Below, one piece after another: positions 1 to 7,176 of a stretch of 36,980 nucleotides of DNA (the stretch's first letter is position 1; each line of letters opens with the position of its first letter). Source of the stretch: Alphaproteobacteria bacterium (GTDB lineage Bacteria > Pseudomonadota > Alphaproteobacteria > Rhizobiales > Amorphaceae); the NCBI GenBank assembly GCA_030431335.1, contig JAUIJH010000036.1, positions 1-36,980 of the forward strand, given 5' to 3'. The position numbers were made by a program, and so were the translations under genes. The notes below the pieces were generated by a model. It saw only the letters and a list, made by a program, of their open reading frames with translations, did not search any database and was not told where the DNA came from.

Positions 1-1786
1 CCGCATCGTGGCCGACGATGAGCACCTTGTTGGCCGCGCCCACCCGCGCCTGGCGCCCGGCAATCGCCCTGGAAAGGGCGTTGAGGTAGGCCGCGCCGTG
101 GTGCGTGTCGGGCTCGAGCACCGCGCCTTCGGCCCACTCGTTCCAGGCATTCACGCAAACGATCGGATCGCCCATCAGCGGGTTGGCCCGCGCCCAGGCG
201 ATCAACTTCACCATCCAGTCCTCGAACTTGGCGGGCGTGGAGCCGTGAAAAACCAGCCCCCGCCCCGGCCGCCGCGCTTCGTTGTCCCACTGCGGGATGG
301 CGGTCCGCACCAGCCTGTACGGCAGGTCCTCGACGGCCAGCAACCGGTCGACGAGGTCGTCCCACGAGCGGACGTGGCCGGAAAACGTCGGATCGAGGAA
401 GTTGAGATCGCCGCTGATGTCGGGAAGATCGGCGCCGAGCTTGTGGGGTGGAAACTCGATCGCGCCGTCGAGGCCGAACTTGCGCGGATCCTCGTCGCCG
501 AAGCCCTGCGCCATCAGGATCAGCGGGTCCAGATTGTATTCGATCCGCAGCCTGTCGCGCCAACCGGCGATGCGCGTCTGGGCGTCCGGAATCTTGCCGG
601 GGCGATAGATGATGAACAACGGTCGCCCCGCGACGCGAATGTAGCGCGGATCGATGAAATACCGCGCCCAATCGGCAAGAAGCGCGCTGTCATCCTCGAT
701 GTTGTAGCTTTGCTCCAGAAGGATCTCGCTGTCGTGCCCGTCCCAGGTCCTGGTCCAATTCTCGTTGGCCCAGATAAGACAGAAGGGGAAATCGAGGCTC
801 GGGTCGGAAAGTAAAATCTCCAGCGGCTTCTCGAGCATGCGCTTTCTGTTGAACCAGTAGTAATACATGCAAAACCCGCTCAGTCCGGCAGCTTTTGCCA
901 ACCCGATCTGTCGCTCTATAACGTCTCGATCGGAGAGATCGTAATAACCAAGGTCACGCGGCAACTTTGGCTGCAAATGCCCATCGAATCGAGGTAACCC
1001 TCGGCTGATATTCCGCCACTCGGTAAATCCTTTGCCCCAAAATTTATCATTTTCAGGCGTTGCATGAAATTGTGGCAGGTAGAATGCAAGAACCCTCGCC
1101 CGCGGGGCGCCGCCCTCCCGGTTGATAGACGGATCGAATTCTTCAAACCTTGGACCCGGATTTACAGCGTATTCGTGCATTTTAAAGGCGCGGGAGACGC
1201 TCTCTTGGCGGCGAACCACCGCACGCCTTTCTTTTCGGCCCTGCGTTACGTAGTGGGAAAACGGCTCGACGCCCGCTTGGGCAATGTCGGCATGCATCGC
1301 AAGATAATGCCGCACCGAGAAGATCGGCGAAGGATCACGCCCCTCGCGCCAGCCTTCATTGAGATAATGGTCTATCGGATCGGACGGTCGACTTCCAACC
1401 TCGAAGGAGGATAGATAAAAATCTACATCGAACTCGGCAATGAACTCGGTCGGAATTGATTTTTTACTCGATTCTTTGAAATTTTTGTCGCCGCCGGCAT
1501 GCTTTGGTTTTTCCGTATACTCGAGCGGCCGGCCCAACCGGCCCTCGAATCGGCCGACACGGACCCAATGGCGGAACGGATTTTCGTTTGAAGCCAAGAC
1601 ATCGGGATTCGCTTCGAGATAGTACCCGGTTGAGAACTCCGGGCAAGGATCCCTCCCCTCGCGCCATCCCAATTTCATGTAATGGTAGAAAGGGTCGTCC
1701 GGCGTCTTCGCGCCAGAGAATCCCGATACGTAGTATTCTACGCTGAACAGTTCCCTCAGCTCAGCCTGAATATTCTCACGATCCAT
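1..1786 (-). CDS. WbsX-family polysaccharide biosynthesis protein, C-terminus cut by window edge
   Basis: This minus-strand frame is open from ATG at 1786 to the window edge (595 codons, no stop), so the C-terminus is missing. GGAG lies 9 nt before the ATG. Residues about 10-200 hold two copies of a roughly 70-residue unit rich in aromatic residues, sharing GWREGRDP and [F/H]YL motifs. From about residue 232 comes a WbsX (PF14307) domain: VLAFYLPQFH, FTEWRN, GFCMYYYWF, WANENWTRTWDG and NAWNEWAEGAVLEPD. These are the aromatic and acidic signatures of this GH99-like family, found in O-antigen, capsule and exopolysaccharide clusters. The last visible residues, VLIVGHDA, resemble the start of a GT-B glycosyltransferase domain, so a WbsX-glycosyltransferase fusion is likely (inference). 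The first half is more A+T-rich than most of the window, which suggests transfer. The glycan substrate cannot be told. Confidence 0.88.
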   Translation of the reverse strand, partial: MDRENIQAELRELFSVEYYVSGFSGAKTPDDPFYHYMKLGWREGRDPCPEFSTGYYLEANPDVLASNENPFRHWVRVGRFEGRLGRPLEYTEKPKHAGGDKNFKESSKKSIPTEFIAEFDVDFYLSSFEVGSRPSDPIDHYLNEGWREGRDPSPIFSVRHYLAMHADIAQAGVEPFSHYVTQGRKERRAVVRRQESVSRAFKMHEYAVNPGPRFEEFDPSINREGGAPRARVLAFYLPQFHATPENDKFWGKGFTEWRNISRGLPRFDGHLQPKLPRDLGYYDLSDRDVIERQIGLAKAAGLSGFCMYYYWFNRKRMLEKPLEILLSDPSLDFPFCLIWANENWTRTWDGHDSEILLEQSYNIEDDSALLADWARYFIDPRYIRVAGRPLFIIYRPGKIPDAQTRIAGWRDRLRIEYNLDPLILMAQGFGDEDPRKFGLDGAIEFPPHKLGADLPDISGDLNFLDPTFSGHVRSWDDLVDRLLAVEDLPYRLVRTAIPQWDNEARRPGRGLVFHGSTPAKFEDWMVKLIAWARANPLMGDPIVCVNAWNEWAEGAVLEPDTHHGAAYLNALSRAIAGRQARVGAANKVLIVGHDA

Positions 1787-2155
1787 CAGACTAAACTCCA
1801 GTCTCGTCATTTCACATGGATCACCGCACACAATATTTAAGCTGAAATACAGCAGCGAAATGATGGCAACATGATGCCCGAAATATTATTTCCTTGCAAG
1901 TTTCTATTGTTTATCAATAAGTTTCAATCTAATATTACTTCCAACTTATATAATCACCCCCTGTGATATTACTAGAAATGGTGTGTACGCCTTATCGCTA
2001 TCGCTTCGAGTTAAATGTCAGTTTGGCGGTGGCTTAACTTCGCCAGTCCCCGGGCGACTCGCCGAATATCTGCCGCCGCGCACCGCAGGGAGCGCCTAGA
2101 CCGTTGACATTCCTGGAACTTCACGCCAAATCGCGCTGATCGCCGGGAAGTTTCG
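1787..2155. other. AT-rich divergent intergenic region
   Basis: This gap separates the minus-strand WbsX gene from the plus-strand exported protein, so it should carry both promoters. About 1810-1990 is strikingly AT-rich against the GC-rich window. It contains TATAAT at 1949-1954 and an inverted repeat, TATTG-TTTAT-CAATA, at 1905-1919, plus the short palindrome CTTGCAAG at 1893-1900. I see no -35 element at convincing spacing for either gene and no small ORF. AT-rich leaders like this often bind H-NS-type silencers such as MucR or Ros, but that is inference only. Confidence 0.5.
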
Positions 2156-2644
2156 ATGTCGCTCCACCGCAAAATGCCGCACCCCACCCGAAAAGAGCTG
2201 CTCAGGTGGCGCGGTTGCGGCGGGAGGCGGCGGTCAGCGCGGGCGGTCCTGGCAGCCGGCATGGCGCTTCTCGCGGTCGGTGCCGTTCGCCCCTCGCATG
2301 CCCTCGACGCGCCGGCGGTGGGGTCGTCCGTCGTCCGCGTTCAGGGCGCGAAGGCGCTGCCCATCGACGGCATCTGGTATTTGCGCAGCGAGAACCGGCG
2401 GGTGCTCATTCGCAACGGTCGCGGCGTCGATGCCGACACCGGACAGCCTCTCAGCCGCAATATCCGGCAAACCGGGCCGGCCAGTTTTTCGCTGTTCGAT
2501 ATCCGCTGCAACTGCCCCGCGCGCATGGCCCTCACGGTGGAGGGCTCCCTCATGGGCACCACGGGCGCGGTGGGATGGGAGATCACGCCCGTTCGCCTGC
2601 ACGATCCGCAGTGGTTCGACGAAATGCGCCTCGGCCTCAACTGA
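2156..2644 (+). CDS. Small exported protein of unknown function
   Basis: A 162-residue protein that I do not recognise. GGGAAG lies about 5 nt before the ATG at 2156 and supports this start. The N-terminus is rich in Arg (residues about 7-28), followed by a hydrophobic stretch and a likely signal-peptidase site near SHA-LDA (about residues 48-51). A later ATG at 2261 would also give a signal peptide, but a shorter one. The mature part has the motif IDGIWYLRSENRRVLIRNG and a Cys pair in IRCNCPAR, which could form a disulfide or bind metal. It converges on the MscS-like gene, whose stop is only 45 nt away. Envelope or periplasmic location is inferred from the signal peptide. Confidence 0.7.
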   Translation: MSLHRKMPHPTRKELLRWRGCGGRRRSARAVLAAGMALLAVGAVRPSHALDAPAVGSSVVRVQGAKALPIDGIWYLRSENRRVLIRNGRGVDADTGQPLSRNIRQTGPASFSLFDIRCNCPARMALTVEGSLMGTTGAVGWEITPVRLHDPQWFDEMRLGLN

Positions 2645-2689
2645 CGCCGATCACGTGGCCACCGCCCGGCGGCAGCCGTCCTCTTCCGC

Positions 2690-5600
2690 CTATCCGACGG
2701 TCCAGTTCCGGGGCGCCGCCTCCGTGTCGAAGCCCTGGCGGGGCAGCAAATTCATGCGCCGAATGTCCCGGTCGTTCAGCTGCAGCGTGACCGGCATCGC
2801 CATGGAGATCCCCTCGTCGCGCAGGCGTTGGGAGAACCGGCTGCGGAACTCGTCGGGAACCGACGACGTCGGGGTCGAATTGACATCGATGAGAACGGTG
2901 ATGACCCAGCCGGTCGCCTTTTCGTCGATCCCCGTCACGCCGTCCATGCGGTAGATCCGCTCCACCTCGGGCGCCAACTCGGGATCGGCCTTCACCGATG
3001 CGATCACCTCGTCGATGATGATCGCAACCCTGTCGAGATCTTCGTCGAACGGGAATGCGAAGTGCAGCAACATCCGAAGATAGCCTCGGTTGTAACTCGC
3101 CACAGACGTCACCTGCCCATTCGGTATATAGTGTAGCAGTCCGGTCGCATACTCGCGAACCTTGGTGATACGCAGACCGACGCCTTCAACGGAGCCGACA
3201 ATTCCGTTGACCTTGATCCAATCGTCTTTGTTGATTTGATTTTCCATCAGCAGGAACAGGCCGCTGAACACGTCCTTCATCAGCCCCTGCGCACCGAACG
3301 CCACCGCCAGGCCGAAGATACCGAGCGAGGCGAGGATCGGGGTGACGTCGACGTTCACCGCTTTCAGCATGTAGACGACGGAAAGCGCCAGGATCACGAT
3401 CGTCAACGCGGACTGGACGATCCCGTTGAGTGTCGTGATCCGCTCCACGGCGCCCGGCTTTACAACCTTGCTGCGTCGGGTGCGCCGGATCGCGATCCGG
3501 CCGAACAGGCGCGTCACGACGATGACGATGAACGCCGCGAGCGGGATGATCACCAGCGACGCCAGCGACACGGTGGCATTTTCGGTGATGCGGTCGCGCC
3601 GCTCGGCTTGGAGGGCGCCGATCTCGCCCAATCGCTGGCGTCGGTCTTCGGGCGCCTCGGCGGTCAGGCCGGCGAGCGCGGCATCCGAAAGCCCCGCGAG
3701 ACGGGCGACGTTGCGGGCGATGTCGTCTCGCCGCGCGTGGAGGTTGGCGCTCAGCGCCTCGAAGGCACCGACGGAGACATCGATCCTGCCGAGCGGCCCA
3801 AGCTGCTCTTCCAGTTCGCGGTGCCAGGCGCGGTAGCCGGCCGCGGCCGCCCACACCTCCGCAAGCGCCTCGATCCGGCCGACCCGTGCCGCCTCCAGGT
3901 CGTCCCCCTCCAGGCCCGCGGGCAGCGGCTCGATATCTTCGGCGGTGATCGCGCGCTCCGGATAGCGCTCGACGAGGTCCGCGAGCAGTTCCGCGCTCGC
4001 GCTCGGTTCGAGCGCGGCACGGGTCAGCTGCGCCGTGATGTCGGCGCGGATCTCGAGTTCGCCCGCGGCCGCGTCGACGGCCGCCAGAAGCGCTTCGACC
4101 GTGGGCCGCGTGCCCTGGGTCTCGGTGACGAGTTCGCCGACCAGCCCGTTTTGCGCTTCGATATTGTCGATCCGCCGCTCCGAAACGACCAGGCGCTCGT
4201 AGTAACGCCGCAGCAATTCGTCGATCGACGCCGTTTCGTCCGACGCAAAGAAATCGCCGAGCGCACTGTAGACGCCGAAATCGTTGCTCATCCGCGTTTC
4301 GACTTCGCCCTCGAAGCGGCGCTTCTCGAGTGGCGGCAAGGATTCGATGTCGGCGATGACTTCATATTGGATCGTGTTTTGCAGCAAATCGCCCAGATGC
4401 TCGATGAACACGTCGATCTCGCCACGCCACGCGGCGAGCGACTGCGACACCGGCAGGAACGAGACCGTCTCCTTCAGGCTCTCGAGCCGCGCCTCGATGC
4501 TCGCGTTGAGGTCCGCGACTTCGCGGGCGAGATCGCTCACCTCGGCCTGGCGCTCCCGGTTCGACCAGCGATCCAGATTGGCCGGGAGATCCTTCTCCTC
4601 CAGCGTCTCGCCTCTCACGCGCAGCGTCAGGATGTCGGCCGCGGCCCACGCGCGCCGAGCGGTGCCGAATGCCTCCTCGACGGTCGCCGCCGGCGCCTTC
4701 AGCCGTTCCAGGCTACCATTGAGGAAGGTGCGCAGCGCGGCATTGTTTTCGGCCCGCTCGTCGTAATAGCCGATGCGGCGCACGATCAGTTTTTCGCGCA
4801 GGTTTCGCGCCGCCTCCAACCAGGCCTCGACCTGGGTGACCGTCTGCGGCGTCTGGGACGCGGGAGCCGGGGCCACCTCGTCGCGGCTCGGATCGGCGGC
4901 GGCGGCGTCGGCCGTTGCCTCCGGCTCCGCGGCTTCCTCCTCGGGAAGCCGCAGGGTCCGCTCGGCCAGCCATTCGGCGAATTGGTCGACATTGCCGCGA
5001 ACCGCCGCGATCGTCGGATCGGGGGAATTGCGCGCGGCGGCCTCCGCTTCGGCGAGGCTCTCCTTGATCTCGCGCAAGGTGCGACGCACACCGGCAAGGC
5101 CCGACCGCTGTTCGTTGAACGCCGCGTCGGCCTCCTCGAATGCGGCGATCAGCTCATCGTTCGGCAGGTCGCGCAATTCGCCGGCGAACTCGGCCCACGC
5201 GCGCTCGCGCTCCAGCTCCGTGCCCGCGCGGGCGAGCGCGGATCGCGCCTCTCTCTGATCGGCTCGCGCGGCGGACATCGCCTCCCGCATCGCCTCGATG
5301 GCCACCGTCAGCTCGGCCTGCCCAGTCGCCGTCTCGGCGCGTGCGTTGCGCAGGAAGTCGAAGCGGCCGGCAAAGCTGTCGGTGCTCAATTCGAGGCGTT
5401 CGAGGCTTGCCGGCGCGCGCTCGGCGAGGAGGCGCACCATGACGTCGAGCTCCAGCGCCGTCGCCGTGAGCGGCTCGATCTGAGCAACCATCCGCTTGGT
5501 GACCTCGAGCGCCTCGACCTCCTTCGTTCGCTGCGCCCGCAGGAGGTCGAAGCGCGATTCGCGGTAGGCCGCATTGGACTGGGCATAGGCGAAACTGCGT

Positions 5601-6544
5601 TCGGCCCGGGCGAGCGCGGCGATCCCGCCGAGGCTGTCCCCGTCCACCTGCCCTTCCGGTTCCGGCGGGACGAGGTCGGCAAGCTCGGAGCGCTGGCGCT
5701 CCAGGGCGCGGTACAATCTGCGCGCCGCGAACAAGTCGCTTCGTAGAGCGGCATAAGTCTGCTCGAAGCCTCCGATACGGGCCTGGATGTCCGCGATGAG
5801 TTCGCCCAGCGGCTCGTTCGCCAGCCGCTCCGCGAGATTGGCCTGCACGGACGCTTCCTGAAGCCAGCGGTTGACGGTTTGGCGCGCGGCTTCATCTCCC
5901 TCGGTCGCCTCGGCGAGCGCGGCGATCCGCTCGCTGACGCTGTCCCGCTCGAGGACGGCGCGGCGCGCGCGAGCCCGCCACCTGCCGAGTTCCGCCGTCA
6001 GCGCCTCGTCCGACACCGATTGTTCGGCCGCGTCCGCGACGGCGACGATCTCGGCCAACGAGACCTCGCCCTGGGAAAGCCGGGTGCGGGCCTGTGCGCC
6101 GAGCGGGCGAAGGCGCGCCATCGCCTCCGCCGCCGTATCGGTCTCATGGGCGATGCGAAGGGAGAGGTCGCGGTAGGCGACGAGCGCCTCGCTGCGATCC
6201 TCCAGCGCGCCGGCGAGCGCGACGGCGGCCTCCGACCGCTTCGCCCACAAGGCCGCCAATTGCTCCGTCGCCGGAAGGTCGGCCGGCGGCTCCGACATAT
6301 CCGGCGCGTCCGGCAGCGCCGCCAGCTGGATCGTCGCGGCCGAGCGGTCGAGGTCCGCTTGAGCGGCCCGGGCTTCGCCCAGAGATTCGGCACGCTCCAG
6401 CCATATCGCATTGAATAGATCCGCAGATTCGGAAATCTTGTCGATCAGGGCAGCGTTGGAGAGCGACCCCTCCCCCAAATCCTGCGCCATCGCGGATAGT
6501 GAAGCGCCAAATAAAAATAAAATTCCTAGGAAAATATGTAGCAT
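2690..6544 (-). CDS. Giant MscS-family mechanosensitive channel with long periplasmic coiled-coil arm
   Basis: A 1284-residue protein from ATG 6544, where a clear signal peptide begins (MLHIFLGILFLFGASLSAMA-Q). An ATG at 6631 and a TTG at 6640 are in frame upstream, but no start has a strong ribosome binding site. Residues about 20-980 are Ala/Glu/Leu/Arg-rich, heptad-like helical sequence, probably periplasmic. Three membrane segments follow at about 991-1018, 1038-1060 and 1068-1100. The third is the MscS pore helix pattern (ASLGIFGLAVAFGAQGL), followed by the beta domain (DDWIKVNGIVGSVEGVGLR, YIPNGQV) and the alpha/beta cytoplasmic end. The layout resembles MscK/KefA-type channels, which open on membrane tension during osmotic downshock, but this one has only three evident core helices instead of the eleven of MscK. 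Confidence 0.88.
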   Translation of the reverse strand: MLHIFLGILFLFGASLSAMAQDLGEGSLSNAALIDKISESADLFNAIWLERAESLGEARAAQADLDRSAATIQLAALPDAPDMSEPPADLPATEQLAALWAKRSEAAVALAGALEDRSEALVAYRDLSLRIAHETDTAAEAMARLRPLGAQARTRLSQGEVSLAEIVAVADAAEQSVSDEALTAELGRWRARARRAVLERDSVSERIAALAEATEGDEAARQTVNRWLQEASVQANLAERLANEPLGELIADIQARIGGFEQTYAALRSDLFAARRLYRALERQRSELADLVPPEPEGQVDGDSLGGIAALARAERSFAYAQSNAAYRESRFDLLRAQRTKEVEALEVTKRMVAQIEPLTATALELDVMVRLLAERAPASLERLELSTDSFAGRFDFLRNARAETATGQAELTVAIEAMREAMSAARADQREARSALARAGTELERERAWAEFAGELRDLPNDELIAAFEEADAAFNEQRSGLAGVRRTLREIKESLAEAEAAARNSPDPTIAAVRGNVDQFAEWLAERTLRLPEEEAAEPEATADAAAADPSRDEVAPAPASQTPQTVTQVEAWLEAARNLREKLIVRRIGYYDERAENNAALRTFLNGSLERLKAPAATVEEAFGTARRAWAAADILTLRVRGETLEEKDLPANLDRWSNRERQAEVSDLAREVADLNASIEARLESLKETVSFLPVSQSLAAWRGEIDVFIEHLGDLLQNTIQYEVIADIESLPPLEKRRFEGEVETRMSNDFGVYSALGDFFASDETASIDELLRRYYERLVVSERRIDNIEAQNGLVGELVTETQGTRPTVEALLAAVDAAAGELEIRADITAQLTRAALEPSASAELLADLVERYPERAITAEDIEPLPAGLEGDDLEAARVGRIEALAEVWAAAAGYRAWHRELEEQLGPLGRIDVSVGAFEALSANLHARRDDIARNVARLAGLSDAALAGLTAEAPEDRRQRLGEIGALQAERRDRITENATVSLASLVIIPLAAFIVIVVTRLFGRIAIRRTRRSKVVKPGAVERITTLNGIVQSALTIVILALSVVYMLKAVNVDVTPILASLGIFGLAVAFGAQGLMKDVFSGLFLLMENQINKDDWIKVNGIVGSVEGVGLRITKVREYATGLLHYIPNGQVTSVASYNRGYLRMLLHFAFPFDEDLDRVAIIIDEVIASVKADPELAPEVERIYRMDGVTGIDEKATGWVITVLIDVNSTPTSSVPDEFRSRFSQRLRDEGISMAMPVTLQLNDRDIRRMNLLPRQGFDTEAAPRNWTVG

Positions 6545-6667
6545 AAATCGCTCAAAATATGAACATCCGCTGCGATTTAGGGCGAACGATAAGCAACTAA
6601 ACGGCAGGCGGCGATTGAGCGAAACGTTCATGGATCTCAATTCAAAGCGCTATTTCCCGAACAAGAC

Positions 6668-6695
6668 TTTATCTCTACCGTCGAAAATACGTCAA
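6668..6695 (-). promoter_or_regulatory. Candidate housekeeping promoter of the MscS-like gene
   Basis: On the minus strand, TTGACG (6690-6695) is followed after 16 nt by GATAAA (6668-6673). This is a fair sigma-70-type pair directed at the MscS-like gene. It would put the transcript start near 6660, just upstream of all three possible start codons. It is a pattern match only. Confidence 0.35.
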
Positions 6696-7176
6696 TAAAA
6701 AGCTGAACGACTGGAAGAACTGGTCGTGACGCCTGTTTGATGGGACGGTTGCCGGCGTCACCCACCGGTCGACATTGGATGATCTATCGCCGGCCCAACT
6801 TAAGCCGGCACAAGACCGAGAGGCCGGGCCGGCAGCGGACGGCGCCGACGGCCTCCCCTCCTGCGACGAAAGCGCGCCGCCTCGTCCCGCAACGCCTTTG
6901 CATTCACCGCGCGCCGCCCAGCGATCCGGCCAAAGCGCAAAGCCTTTGCAATTTCAAGTAGCTTTCGCCGCCACCCCGCCGGTCGAGCGGCCCCGACGCA
7001 AACGTTTTCGGCCCGGCCGGAGGCGGCTTCGCCACAACGTCCGCGCGTAAATTTGACAGACGTCAATTTCAGCCAAGCAAAAGCTTCCTAGAGTGACGGT
7101 TGAGATGGCCCGACTCCAATCGTCACGGGAACTTGGAAATATATTTCGCAAGTTCCCCGTAGAAGGACCGAAGTTT
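6696..7176. other. Divergent intergenic region, no gene seen
   Basis: About 480 bp between the MscS-like gene and the large calcium-loop protein. The ORFs that cross it are short and of low-complexity Arg/Pro/Ala composition, so I do not count them as genes. It holds the inverted repeat GCCGGC (6789-6794 and 6804-6809) and TTGAC-AGAC-GTCAA at 7053-7066. The latter could be an operator or part of a -35 element for the gene at 7177, but no matching -10 element is evident. Confidence 0.4.

Noticed and set aside
8..814. 268-codon plus-strand ORF at the left edge
   Set aside because: The opposite strand carries an open WbsX frame with strong family motifs that simply lacks its stop inside the window.
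3236..5746. 836-codon plus-strand ORF opposite the MscS-like gene
   Set aside because: It mirrors a well-supported gene, is Arg/Gly/Asp-rich without family motifs, and is explained by high G+C depleting stop codons on the opposite strand.
7053..7066. TTGAC-AGAC-GTCAA as the promoter of the calcium-loop gene
   Set aside because: A TTGACA-like -35 is present but no acceptable -10 lies 16-18 nt downstream; kept only as a possible operator within the intergenic note.
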